Positions 10,391 to 21,445 of a stretch of 64,000 nucleotides of DNA are shown here, piece by piece. The number at the start of each line of letters is the position of its first letter. Within the stretch, counting starts at the first letter, position 1. Under the pieces are notes generated by a model. It worked only from the letters and a program-made list of their open reading frames with translations, had not been told where the DNA came from and searched no databases. This DNA is from Siphonodentalium dalli. Lineage: Eukaryota > Mollusca > Scaphopoda > Gadilida > Siphonodentaliidae. The position numbers and the translations under genes are program-made. Location: assembly GCA_032622095.1 (NCBI GenBank), contig CP136062.1, positions 38,066,918-38,130,917 on the forward strand, given 5' to 3'.

Positions 10391-13300
10391 AACCACAGAT
10401 CAAGGTAAATATGCTCATTCAGGAGTTCTTGACATAGGAATTAGCGACCATAAAGTAACATATGCTGTTCGTAAAAAGTTAAAACAGCAAGTTGGCAAAC
10501 ATAATGAATGAGATTTAGATCTATGAAGAATTATTCCTTCGAAGCTTTTCATGAAACCTTAAATAAGTTGGACTGGACTAAAGTAATTTGCTGTGACAAT
10601 GTGGAGAAGGCATGGATGTTGTTCAAATGTTTGTTTATTTCTGCTATCGATATTGTAGCTCCCTATGCTGAGGTAAGAGCTAAGGCCCGAACTGAGTCAT
10701 GGATGGATGGATATATTTTGCAGAATATTCGAGATAGGGATAAAGCTCTTCAATATTTCCGTCGGACTCAAAATGGTATATTCTATGAAACTTATAAATT
10801 TTAGGGAAATAAGATTCAGTACCAAATAAGGAAAGTAAAAGCCACTTATTTTACTAATAAATTAAAGATGAACAAAAATAATTCTAAAGCTCTATGGAAG
10901 TCTCTTAAAGACCTTGGTGTCCCATCAAAGAAGGGGCGTGGTAGTTCAGGGAATGTTTCACTTAAAATTGGGGATGATATTATTTCAGATAAGAAATTGG
11001 TCGGTAACGAATTTAATATTATTGTTTAGTAATGTGGCTGCTGAACTTGTTGACAAATTACCTGCAGCCAAAGGGGAATATGGTAGTGCGTTTATTCACA
11101 AATATTATTCTGACAAAGGTGTAAAGCCTAATTCATTTAAACTTAGAGTAGTAGAGGAACAAGAAATTCTTGATATTCTGCTAAATATGGATCCATCCAA
11201 GGCTACAGGGTTGGATCTGATACCAGCAAGGTTTCTTCGAGATGGCGCTTCAGTAATTTCTTACCCCTTGACACACATTATAAATCTGACAATACACTAC
11301 GGGATCATTCCAAACGATTTGAAAGTTGCAAGAGTGGTTCCCATTTATAAGAAAAATGAAAAAAATTCACCCGGTAATTATAGACCGGTCTCCATCCTAA
11401 ATCTGGCTTCCAAAATCCTGGAGAAAATTGTTTATAAACAAATGGAAGAATACCTAACACAGAATAATTTATTATATGAGCATCAATCGGGGTTTAGAGC
11501 TGGCTTCTCAACCGAATCTACCCTTATCTCTCTCACCGACTCTATAAGAAGGAACCTGGATAAAGGATCGCTTACTGGAATGGTATTTATTGACCTCCAG
11601 AAAGCATTTGACACTGTGAACCATACTATCCTTTTGGACAAATTAAGTGCTCTAGGCAGTGATAATAACACCTTAACATGGTTCTCATCATATCTGTCAG
11701 ATAGGACCCAAATTACTGACATAAGTGGAACACACTCACATGCTATGAATATCACGTGTGGTGTCCCTCAAGGGTCAATATTGGGACCTCTTCTGTTTTT
11801 ATTATACGTGAACGATGCCGTTGCAGCCGTAAATTGCAAGTTACTACTGTATGCAGATGACTCAGCTTTGATAGTCTCGGGAAATGATTCAAAAGTGATA
11901 GCAGATAAACTGAGTACTGAATTAACATCACTAAGCCACTGGCTAGTCGAAAACAAATTGTCACTTCATTTAGGCAAAACAGAATCCATCTTATTTGGCT
12001 CCAAACGCAAAATTAATAAATGTCCCGAACTTGCAATCTGCTGCAATGGTATCAATATTCAGTCCGTCACGGAGGTGAAATATCTGGGTGCCTGTCTCGA
12101 TGAAAGTCTCACTGGGGAACAAATGGCCAAACAGGTACTAAATAAAGTAACTGCTCGTCTCAAATTTGTATATAGAAAGGCTGACTTTCTAACCCCTTTC
12201 ACAAAGAAACTACTTGCTAACTCATTAATTCAATGCCACCTCGATTATGCATCCTCTATTTGGTATAGCTCTTTGAGTAAAACTACCAAAAATAAACTAC
12301 AAATATTTCAAAACAAATTAATCCGGTTTGTTCTGAGCTCGGATAGATTTTCACATATAGGTTATGAAGAGTTTAAAACCATTAAATGGCTTCCGGTTGA
12401 ATCCCGAGTTTCCCAAAGAAAGCTGACTATCATGAAAAATATAACAGATGGGAAAGCTCCTACATACATAAGAGATGGATTCCAATTTTCGAACACTCAT
12501 TGTAAATATAATCTCCGTTCTGGAATCTTTAGATTATCTGTGCCTCATGTTAGGGTATTTGGTTACAATAGCTTTTTCTACACAGGAATCACATTGTGGA
12601 ATAATTATGTAAAATATATTGAACCTAACTGCAACTTGGCTACATGGAATCACCTAATAAAACAGGAATTATTCGATAAAATTTTAGGTACTGAGGAATC
12701 TGACTTTGTATATTATTAATGGTGTGAATCATGCTATTAATAATACCGTACGACCTTATGAGGACTTGTGCTGTGGCCTGGTCAGTCATGTGGTCGGTTA
12801 CCATTAAGGACCACAGTGGAAATAAGCAAGCTTTGGCTTGCTTTCCTGTGCGCTCCTTGATGGCAATCGATGGCATGACTTGTCAGACGAGCGTATTCAT
12901 ATGTATATTTCTCTTCTACTACTCTATTTTCCTCTCTATCTTTCTATGTACGATGACAGTACTTGGCCAGCTGCATATATTGTCACTGCTGCCTGTATTT
13001 AGGGATTCCATCTTTCGGTCATGGACATGCCAGTCTAAAGCCGGCCATACATGGCAGCAGTGTGTATATGCAGGTGGCGAAGAGCTGTTGGTTCTATTAC
13101 TAGTATCTCTTAAGCAACATGACAGTCCTATTGAGGGAGGAGGGTGGGATGACACGGGTTGATTTTTCATGTTGTATATATATACAGGTACGAGTATCTA
13201 TTTAGTAGTCATTACTAAGCTAGGTTTATTCACTATCTTGTCCCTCTACAGAACTGTCAAGCTGCATTCTTGTTATATTTATATATCTATACTTTTTATA

Positions 13301-13413
13301 TTTATTCTATATGAATGTCACACTCTGTGTTTACACTTTTGTATATATGGTTATGCTCATGTCTGCAAATTTTGCATCTTTTAGCCATTAAAAAATTATC
13401 TATCTATCTATTA
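10391..13413 (+). mobile_element. 5'-truncated CR1/L2-like LINE, inserted in copy A
   Basis: Begins inside the endonuclease C-terminus (10,392-10,508, motif SDHKVTYAVRK), followed by a linker frame (10,508-10,804 and onward) and the reverse transcriptase. A 3' UTR with the stem-forming words GACCACAGTGG and AAGCAAGCTTTGGCTTGC follows. It ends in a short (ATCT)n tail at 13,397-13,411. Frameshifts near 10,505 and 11,025 and a TAG at 10,802 make it defective. Copy B has no element at the corresponding place (between about 32,440 and 32,471), so insertion followed the duplication. Confidence 0.85.
10914..12719 (+). pseudogene. LINE reverse transcriptase (broken ORF2)
   Basis: A long open frame for a non-LTR retrotransposon reverse transcriptase. 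Visible blocks in order are SKATGLDLIPARFLRDGA, NYRPVSILNLASKILEKIV, SGFRAGFSTESTL, FIDLQKAFDTVNHTILLDKL, CGVPQGSILGPLLFLLYVND and the catalytic YADD (11,850-11,861), then KTESILFGS and a C-terminal thumb/tail region ending at TAA 12,717-12,719. The polymerase core looks intact. However, the endonuclease is truncated and frameshifted, and residues before about 11,027 belong to the wrong frame. The real upstream coding continues in the frame of 10,508. The protein would copy its own RNA at a nicked target. This copy is presumably dead. Confidence 0.9.
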
Positions 13414-13635
13414 CAGATCTTGCTGTCCCTCTAACTCAGCGAGACTACTTGAAACAAACACATGGATAAGAAATTATTTATCAAACTTATAACTTATGGT
13501 GGCTTTCAGTCTTTTGGAGGGCGGAGTCTTACACACGAATCAAAATAAAAAAGCAAGACATATTACATGCATATTATTTGCCTCATGGTTCACAGCAGCA
13601 CATGTTTCTACTGACGAAATGTATTATCACAATGG

Positions 13636-13792
13636 ATGAAGCATCACTGCGGCATGCATCATGAATGTCATTACACCTCCCCACACCTTACTGTCCTGTT
13701 TCTGGCTGTGTCAAGTTTAGATACTCTTGCATGTACAGCCTCACGAAACAACGGTTATATCACCACATCCCGTGACGGGTGACGGAGCTGTT
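13636..13792 (-). pseudogene. Degenerate FReD C-terminal fragment, copy A
   Basis: On the minus strand this reads SVTRHGMW, stop, YNRCFVRLYMQEYLN. It aligns with SITRHGAWWYRCCYRSHLNGEYLN of the intact FReD exon next door. Nucleotide similarity continues into the final MMHTTMM-coding stretch (13,636-13,687). A TGA replaces the second Trp codon and the frame ends early. It is a decayed second fibrinogen-domain exon 3' of the intact one. Copy B has its own decayed counterpart at 32,702-32,812. Confidence 0.7.
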
Positions 13793-13799
13793 ATGACCG

Positions 13800-14425
13800 T
13801 TATACAATTTCCCATGGTTCAATATAGTAAATATACAGTAACCATGGTTTTACCATAGTTACCATAGTAAGTGTGTGGTATTTGCATACAAAGTTTGCAT
13901 TGTGATAAAATATAGTTTGTGTGTGGTAAATAATTGGGGAAACTAATCAATCTCACAATGACACAATAATAAAGCCATGATATAACTACAGTAACCATGG
14001 TTTTAATTGACCATGAATAGTTTTACCATGGATTCTGCGGTACATGCATACCATGTTTGCATTTACCATAGTTTATTGTGGTAAAGCTATGGTGAAATTT
14101 ATTAATTTAGTCTCACAACTACACTAGAGTAAAGAAACCCACAGTACTTACAATAATTTGACCACACAATTTAAAGGCCGTTGCATTTACCATGATTTTT
14201 ACCTTTTGTGTGGTAAAATTATTGTATAAATACTACGTTTTTTTTACCACTCAAATAATCGTTGTACATGGTAATAACCGTGGTAATACAGCGGCCTTTT
14301 GCAAGTACTACGTTTTTTACCATAGTATATTTACAACCCACATAACCGTTGTAAATTAACTATTGTTGTTTTACTACGGTAAACCATGATTTTACTATAT
14401 ATACTATGGTAAACCATGGACATTT
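13800..14425. repeat. ACCATGGTTTACCATGG-type degenerate repeats
   Basis: Dense imperfect copies of CCATGG(T/A)TTTACCATAG and reverse-complementary versions, interleaved with GTGTGGTAAA. They form many short palindromes. Copy B lacks this block between its FReD exon and its decayed fragment. Related words occur at about 22,100-22,870 and 36,590-37,140. Confidence 0.6.
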
Positions 14426-14450
14426 TGTATAAGGGGGACCATCATCCCGC

Positions 14451-15091
14451 TCACCGAAGCATCATTGTGGTGTGCATCATGGAATTAAGGCCGAGGTCGT
14501 TGTACCACTCCATTCCATATTGAGTAACGTCGAGCCGCGTTGTATTCAGATATTCTCCATTCAAGTGACTGCGATAACAGCACCGATACCACCACGCCCC
14601 ATGACGTGTGATGGAACATGGAGCTTTGGCACATCCAGCTTCGGTGTTGTCGTTGTCGAATGTGCTGAACTCCTTCCCGTCGTGTGCCTCTAACAGAGAA
14701 TCGCCCGCATCCCCGCTGTACCCCGACACGTGGAGAGCATACTTTTTCGAAGCGTCGTCGATATTAAAACTGGAATATTGAGCATATTTATTTTGCCCGT
14801 CTGCGGATGTCAGTTTGACGTATAACTCGGTTGTACCAGTGGAGGTCAGTTTGTGAATATTCGTCAGTCCGATCCAGTAGTTACCGCATGGTGTTGGATA
14901 ACCAAATCCGTGCTCATAGTCCACCCAACCTCTGTAAAAATCTATGCTGCCATCCCATCTTTGTTGGATGGTGGTCCATCCCCCTGTGGTTGTGGTCATG
15001 TCACAGACGACGTCGACTTCCGTGGCGCCATCTGGCGTGATTCTGTATGAACCGTCGTTCACATAGCCCGCTGCCATCAACTCTTTGCAAT
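14451..15091 (-). CDS. Fibrinogen-related (FReD) exon, gene A (terminal exon)
   Basis: Encodes a whole fibrinogen C-terminal domain, the fold of ficolins, tachylectin-like and FREP proteins, which bind sugars or acetyl groups outside the cell. The open frame from the Met at 15,107 has 218 residues. Numbered from there: DCKE at 6-9, Cys35, GGWTTIQQRWDGS 42-54, YRGWVDYEHGFG 59-69, NYWIGLTNIHKLTS 76-89, Ca-site-like FDNDN 150-154, Cys159 and Cys164, AWWYRCCYRSHLNGEY 171-186, and MMHTTMMLR at the end. Domain length is normal. I place the exon start at 15,091, because a polypyrimidine-rich acceptor ending AAAG precedes AT TGC and fits, in phase 1, the 22-nt micro-exon upstream. The Met at 15,107 would then be intronic. 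Paralogue at 33,153-33,802. The domain call is firm, the exon start less so. Confidence 0.93.
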
Positions 15092-15289
15092 CTTTAATGG
15101 AAACCATGTATAATGTTGAAGTCGTAAAGAATACAAGTATTGATATCTATATTTCCGACTGCATCTCTGTCTGTCCGCTATATACATTAACAGGACCCAC
15201 ACGGGGAGCCACAAAAAGGAGTCTTAAGGAGTATGTTTTTACGAGGAAGATAATGGCCCAGGTTAAACATTTTCCAAAGTGACGATTTC

Positions 15290-15870
15290 ATTGTCAGGGC
15301 GAAAAAATACAATCGATGACATTTTTTATGCAGGGCCTAATAAATCCATGGTAATGAGGAGTCTAATGCATCGTGTGGGTTAATGATGCCAACGTGATGC
15401 CGTTCGACTCAGGTGGGTAGGGGGAGAGAGGCACTAAACATTACAAAACAAACTTTGTCGCCAATTCTCATCAAACGTCGATGTAATCATTGTCATGATA
15501 CCAGGAATCTAACCATATGGTCGAAAGACGCCAAATTGGTGCCGTTTGAGTCAGGGAAGGTCACGAACATTGATAAATCTATTTTTGTCGCCGATTTCCA
15601 CTAAGCCTATAAACAATCGTCACCGGGATACCAGGAATGCTGTGGATAAGGAACTATAATGGCCCCATTCAATCGACTCAGGGATGGAGAGGCAGGGGTA
15701 CCAAATGAGAGAACCGTCCCCCCCCCCCAAATTGTCGACGATTTCCACAAAACTTAGTGTTGTCATCTTCGTGCTACAGGGCATAATATTGTGTGGGTAA
15801 AGTTGACCAAGTGGCACCACAGAAGCCAGCGATAAGGATGGGAAGGCAGAAATGTTAGACACCGCATTAT
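15290..15870. repeat. Degenerate ~130-bp tandem repeat, copy A
   Basis: Words like GACTCAGGGATGG, GATAAATCTATTTTTGTCG, CGATTTCCAC and GATACCAGGAATCTAA recur about every 115-155 bp (GTCAGGG/CTCAGG-type points near 15,294, 15,408, 15,551 and 15,678). The same array occurs in copy B at about 34,016-34,560, so it predates the duplication. Confidence 0.6.
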
Positions 15871-16699
15871 ACGAGGAATATAATGGTGTTGTTTGAAGGA
15901 GGTAAATTAGCACTCTTGCAGTTATGGACGGGAGTTGCAACACCATCATGTAAAAAGAGAAATTTGCAATATAAATCCATATCGAGTGTTTGGATACTTT
16001 TTAATAACATTATGTGAGTATATTTAGAGAATGAACTTGATAATAAAGTATCTATATAATATGGAATAAAGTGACAATAGTCTACTACCGAAAATTCCAA
16101 ACACGTCGATTGAACCATTGCAAAAAAACAAAAATATATAACGTTTTAATTTGCGCAATTGTAAATATTTACTTCTTAACTCGGGACAATTAATCACGAT
16201 AAAAAAAACGGCAGTCATTCTTCCAATCTGATTTACTGCATATAATCGATGCATGTATACGAATGATGTTGATGGAGGTAACTAATTATGAAAATATATC
16301 TACTTTTACCAAGAGTATTCTGTAGCTATTCCCATTAAATTTCTCCAACTGAGTGTTCCACATCACTTTAACCTGGGCAATTCCGGGTCAACATGATTAC
16401 ACTATAAAAACGAAACTGTAGGAAAGTTGCCCTTTACAGATTTGAGTTTGGTCCAATCAGTTTTTTTTTATTAGAAATGGAATCCGAACCCTCCGCACCC
16501 CCGCACACCTGCCATGTCACCTGGTATCACCAACCCGGAAGCTGTCAACAAACACCGGATCAAAGGTTTAAACAAATTAACATATCCTCCCTCATATGCA
16601 GATTGATGTTTTAAAAACAAATGCCGTTGATATATGTCATCTTTACACACACATTCGAAGACATCCGAATATTTCTACTTTGCATGCCGCCTGATGGAG

Positions 16700-16904
16700 T
16701 GGTGGGCCGGTGATTCAGATGATACGGTTAATGGCGCATTATACCAACATATACGGCGTCCAGTGATTGCGAGGCTTGTTAGAAACCAGGTAAGTGCGGA
16801 TTTCTCATCCAAGTATATGGTTTCGTGTATCTGGATATATTTTCCAGTTGCTTCCGCGAGTCAGTGGTGCCTACGTGTTGTGGGTTAATTCCGAGTTGTG
16901 TTAA
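16700..16904 (+). pseudogene. Possible discoidin (F5/8C) domain end, copy A
   Basis: A plus-strand exon of 30 codons (16,700-16,789) reads WWAGDSDDTVNGAL...RRPVIARLVRNQ, resembling the GN.D..TVV.N.L..PI.ARYVRI block of F5/8C domains. It ends at a strong donor (CAG, then GTAAGTG). A 58-bp intron (16,790-16,847, ending TTTTCCAG) leads in phase 0 to LLPRVSGAYVLWVNSELC and a stop at 16,904, reminiscent of the domain's YVCLRVELYGC end. No upstream half of the domain is visible. It lies within an intron of the opposite-strand FReD gene and is most likely a relic. A chance splice-like arrangement cannot be excluded. Confidence 0.45.
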
Positions 16905-17267
16905 ATAGGATATAATTGTTTTTCATTTTAAATAAAACAGTACCAAATGTATAGCCGGGACATTTGTATAGGAACGACAGATATCTCACTTAAAGCAAAC
17001 TAGGGCCCAACGCTTTGTTGACTATTCATTGGCCAGTTGTTCTCTTGTGGAATGTTTCGATAATGTCGTTACTATGCACTCCATCCAACTGACTGAATTA
17101 GCGGGGGAATCCTGTAATTGTATCATCGAAACACTCTTCCATTCCAATGCATACATTAATAACTGATTAGGAAAATCCATTCAGTTATCACTGCTAAAAA
17201 ATAAATCGAACCGACTCAAGATAATTTGGCAGGCAGGATTGTGGGCATCGTCAGAATAGCAACTTAC
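16905..17267. other. FReD intron, nothing further recognised
   Basis: Sequence conserved with copy B (35,648-36,010) but with no further coding or repeat feature that I can name. Confidence 0.5.
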
Positions 17268-17289
17268 CTTTGAATCCATTTAGGGTAAC
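17268..17289 (-). CDS. 22-nt micro-exon of FReD gene A
   Basis: On the minus strand, the acceptor TTGTTTTTACTTTACAG is followed by 22 nt ending in CAAAG and a perfect donor, GTAAGTTGC. Read in phase 0 it gives VTLNGFK plus one base, G, and the FReD exon supplies AT, making Asp of the DCKE motif. The preceding PAN exon ends in phase 0 and the FReD exon opens in phase 1, so 22 nt (3n+1) is exactly the length class that joins them. Identical in copy B at 36,011-36,032. Conservation of both splice sites and of phase makes a real micro-exon likely. Confidence 0.7.
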
Positions 17290-18800
17290 CTGTAAAGTAA
17301 AAACAAATAACTTGTTATGTAAACATCGCTAACCATGTAGTAGGTTAACATATTTTAGTCTGAATATGATTTTCAGAATATTTTTAAATTCTTTGACCGT
17401 TTGCCAGTGTTTCCCGTCAAGGTTTGATTAAAATTTGGTATCTTAATTATTGGACTAATTGAAATTATATCGGTAATTCCACCGTGTAGACTTTATTGTT
17501 TACATAACAATAGTTTTGGCATGCGAAATCTCAGTACTGGAGAGTTATTAATATTAGAAATTAGAATGTGCAATGGTAAGAACTCGCCTAGGGAGCAATA
17601 AAATATATACTTTATCCATGCACGTACCGATAATCGAGTAGTTCATTTCCTTTAACCAATTACCGAGGTGTCTTTCTTCATAACCTGATAGTTTGTACAG
17701 TATCTTAATAAACCATCTTAGTCATGCATAACTAAACGTTATTTATAGTGTATCACTCCAAACTCGGCTGATAACCCACTAAACTAGGCTGATGTCAGTT
17801 GTGGCGTCACGGAGCGAAGCCATTCGGGGATGCAGTCACATTGCTAGGCCGATACAACGACAATTTCATAATGGACTTGAAGTATGGCGTTTCGTGGTGT
17901 GTTTCATGCCATTTAGAACTGGTATTCACTGAGTAATTTAAATGGCAAACGTGAATATCTACTCGGAAATATAGCGTGCGTGGTCATATACAACTCTTCA
18001 ACATCGTATTGAAGATGTAAATTTAGTTATTTCGGTCTCAGGCTGACATGATGTTACCTGGGGCTGATATATCGACCGATATAAAGCGTGGCTTTAATGT
18101 CTAAGTTGGTCTTGTGCATTAAATCTAGATAAATCTAGTTCGTCGGCTGTTCCACATTATGCATGTGCAAACCTTAAAGAGAATTGATTCGAATAATCTT
18201 TTGACATCTTATAGAACAAGTAGTCGCAATATTATAACTTCAGTACACGTATTATTATGGTTGTTGAACAGAGAGGCTGTGCGACTTCTGAAAACAGACG
18301 CCAATGTGAACCATCGCTGACAATACGTGTATCTTTAACAAAACACGACTTATATTTTTCAGTTTGAAAAAGTTTCCCATAAGTTATAACTCCATTTGTT
18401 GACATTTCTGAATCCATTTATTACACGTCCTCGTCCATGGGTTTATCAGTTCAATGCGCGGCAGCAAACAAAGACTGTTAGCTGCATTGTTAAGATGAAG
18501 CCTTTGCTAATTTTTAGTCGTCAGAATGGGAGAAAAATTCGAAGTCGGTCAATTGTGAATTTGTTTTGTGTATATTTATGCCACATTGATTTGTGCAGAT
18601 GAATGCTGGTAGCTTTTAATGCTTTCTTATATAATTCAAATGAAGCTTCCAAACGACAATACAGACCCAACTTTTATTAGCTCTATTTGACAAATTCAAG
18701 TTCGAGGTATTGCCATGGGTTGGCGTCCGTCGTTCTTCCGTGTGTCCATCAACATTTTACTGCGGCACAACATACAGGCCATATCCCTCATCTGATCATC
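17290..18800. other. Intron of FReD gene A, no feature recognised
   Basis: Shared with copy B apart from two insertions there. Opposite-strand short frames at about 18,232-18,602 are duplicated in B (39,069-39,439) but have no protein-like pattern, so I do not call them. Confidence 0.5.
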
Positions 18801-18819
18801 GTTAAACATAATACGGATC

Positions 18820-19470
18820 TTCGAGGTCACCTCCAGATGGGAGCCATCGATTATTTCCGAACTTCGTTAAAAATCATTGCCGCCAACAGCCATCTTGAAT
18901 CCCTTGGCACACCCTTCAGCCCATATTTATCGCAGAAATGTTTTGACAAGTTATAATGCATGTTTCGGATCACCTCTAGCTGTCGAATTTAAACGATTTT
19001 CGATTAAAACTTGGCCACCGGCAGCCATCTATAATTTACTCTTTGCATGATCAGTTTGAACAACGTATATATATATATAGATCACATCCCTTTACCGATC
19101 ATCACCAAACTTCGGTGTAACCCCTAGATGGGAGCCATCGATTATTTCCGAAATTCGTTACAAACCATGGCCGCCAGCAGCCATCTTGGATTGCAAATAT
19201 GAATCCATTGGCACACTCTGCAACCTGCATGTATCAGACAAATACGCTTAAACATTACAAACGTGTTTAGAGTCACCTCTAGATGGAATTTGTCAAAATT
19301 TCGTTGAAAAACAAGGCCGCCGGCAGCAATATTGGATTTTATTCTTTGAATGACTAAATCCTTTGGCACACCCTACAGACCACATCCTTTATACGACTGT
19401 CACCACACTCCATAAAGATCTTCTGGGTGACCACTAGATGGGATCGAGCCTTCACTCCTGTCGGATCTCA
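18820..19470. repeat. ~150-bp tandem repeat, copy A
   Basis: Five diverged units sharing TCACCTCTAGATGGGAGCCA, a TTTCCGAAATTCGTTAAAA stretch and GCCGCCAGCAGCCATCTTGG. Equivalent points lie near 18,823, 18,967, 19,113, 19,270 and 19,425. The last unit is interrupted at TTAA by a piggyBac-like element. Homologous array at 39,660-40,296 and 41,994-42,070 in copy B. Confidence 0.8.
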
Positions 19471-19474
19471 TTAA

Positions 19475-19622
19475 CACATTCAGTGCCAAGTCCGATTTTG
19501 GTATCAACCCATATTTTCTTGATCATTTTTCAAATTTATTGATTATAATTATGTGATACATTGATGGCAAGTGCTATAAGAGTTCTTTCCATCAATGTAT
19601 CACATTATTATAATCAATAATT
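19475..19622. mobile_element. Truncated piggyBac-like element, left end only
   Basis: Follows TTAA at 19,471-19,474 and begins CACATTCAGTGCCAAGTCCG, the counterpart of the intact left end at 40,301. It includes the internal inverted repeat CATTGATGG...CCATCAATG. Similarity to copy B stops near 19,622 and no right terminus was found downstream. The duplication boundary or a deletion therefore lies inside the element. Confidence 0.75.
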
Positions 19623-21064
19623 AAGTGTTAAGTGTTTTGCTGATTGCTCACTAGTTACGTGCTGTATATAAACAAACGCTCGGCTCACAAAAAGTGGATT
19701 TTGTGTATAATATCGCATTCATACTGTCATTAAACTATAATATTAGTATATTCTTAATGAAATTTTATTAATTTGGTAAGTGTTATTTCTAAAATGTAAC
19801 CTACACTAGAATAACGATGGCCGTCCGTGCTATTTGGACATAAAACCACGTTTTGACTAAATTCTTGCGATTTCAAAATGGATTTGCTAAAAATCTGTCC
19901 GGGATTTCTTTATGACGTTTGATACATGTTATTATTGTGACACAAACATTGGGAACCACCAACATGTTGGAATTTATGAGTCCTATGTACGTGTACGGGC
20001 GGCCATTTGGTCTAAAAGTTTGTCAAATAGCATTCAATGAGTCAATTCCAATAGAAGTCAAATGAAATTTGAAGTCACATTTATCAATAATTGCGCTGAA
20101 GCGAAAATGAATTGCTATCAAGTGCTATTGTGGACACATGCAATGGCCACCCCTCCGAATAATACTGATATAACCCAACTGGCTAAGGAATACCAATGGT
20201 TTGGTCTTATAATCCAAAATTGTTCCACATAGTCATCTGGCAGGGGTGTGAGATAAGATAAATAATTGCGCTTCAGTGAAATTAAATTGCCGTTTGAACA
20301 GTGCAATTACCATCGGCCCTTACAATGAATTGCGCTTCAGTGAAATTGAGTTGTGATTCAGCGCAATTGGATTGCCATTCTGCGCAATTATTAATCAATG
20401 TGAATAACGCATCAAATTCAACTTATTGTTCAAACTTTTGACGCGGTCGAAGCATGCCCACGGAACCCCCTAGCGAACTTAGTCGCCAGATATGTTGCCA
20501 CCACATGGATACTCCTTGTATTGTATAAATGCAATAAATATGAACCGAACTACCGATGCGGTACCCACCTGATTATCTCCTCATTGGCAGGTCCACAAGG
20601 AAAGAAAACATAGGGACTCCCTCTCACCCTAACCCAACAAATTGTGCCCTCACTCTTTTTTTGGAGCTTCCTGTACATTTCCTATACATTTCCTTTTAAT
20701 ATTTGTCAATGATCCTTCCAAACTTACTGATTACCTGTACTTTATTTTTGCGTGACATCTATAATACTTAAATTGTTTATTCATCATTTCCACCAATCTC
20801 TAGCAGAATCAGTTCTGATATGAAGCGTGTTCCAAGAAATTTCGCCGTTTTTTGCCATCGTTTTGACTTTCTGTTCGATCATACAAAATCGAAATATTAT
20901 GCCAAATGTGGGAAGAACATATGGGCAGGAAAACGGGTCGAAAATTTGGACAGTTAAGAAATTAGCAGACATTATCCGAAATTTTGAAAATGGTGGCAAA
21001 TGATCCCACTGTAACCACATTAGTTTTTGCACAACAACAAAACAGCGATAAGTTCTAGAGAAGA
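19623..21064. other. No gene recognised; small internal repeats
   Basis: A short degenerate repeat of AATTGCGCTTCAGTGAAATT words lies at about 20,262-20,390. Otherwise unique sequence in the presumed first intron of FReD gene A. Confidence 0.5.
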
Positions 21065-21139
21065 CTACTCTGCCATGCGCACAAATAGCATGGAATTATA
21101 CAAGTACACCAAACTGTTCGACCAGTAAATCGCGCTTAC

Positions 21140-21445
21140 CTCTTTTTTTTTTATAAGAACCGCATCAGTATCCTTTTCCAGACATCCACCTCGAACGGAT
21201 GACGGGAAACATTTTATCCCATTCGGGCCGCCATTTTTCATGTAAGTTGCTGCAACACACCACGGATTTCTGAGACACCAATCAGCGCATTCGATTCGAC
21301 TTCGGGGAGATGAGATGCTCGATTCGGTCACATTGAGCTGTTTTTCCTTCTGTCCCGTGATCACGACATATTCACCATGCTGTGCACCCCAGATACAGCG
21401 AAGGCTCAGTGTTACTAGAACCCATTTGACTACGACGCTTAACAT
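21140..21445 (-). CDS. First exon: signal peptide plus PAN/apple-like domain
   Basis: Starts with Met at 21,445. Residues 1-21 (MLSVVVKWVLVTLSLRCIWGA) are a good signal peptide. A short linker carries an NVTE glycosylation site. A cysteine-rich segment follows: RIECADWCLRNPWCVAATY, then IKCFPSS and GGCLEKD, the spacing of a PAN/apple fold that mediates protein or sugar binding in secreted proteins. The exon ends at GAG followed by GTAAGC (donor at 21,139-21,138), 102 codons, phase 0. The frame beyond the donor is intronic. Joined to the micro-exon at 17,268 and the FReD exon at 14,451 it gives a secreted PAN-FReD protein of about 323 residues. The joining is inferred from strand, order and phase. 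Confidence 0.7.

Larger units (their letters stand above)
7143..19622. repeat. Segmental duplication, copy A
   Basis: Aligns in order and orientation with 22,912 to about 42,070. Anchors, A against B: 7,150/22,920 (AGCTAAATTTAAGTT), 8,190/23,530, 9,596/23,650, 10,160/32,190, 13,443/32,471, FReD exon 14,451/33,153, micro-exon 17,268/36,011, 19,471/40,297. Differences are mainly insertions: a LINE and a Helitron-like element in A, and a minisatellite plus other segments in B. Homology ends at about 19,622, inside a piggyBac-like element. Confidence 0.9.

Noticed and set aside
14451-15180. A leader peptide directly attached to the FReD exon (a Met at about 15,160 followed by a hydrophobic ISILVFFTTSTLY segment, with a TATATA word upstream).
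   Set aside because: Both copies have TAG at the sixth codon of this frame, copy B also has an indel there, and the micro-exon plus PAN exon explain the 5' end better.
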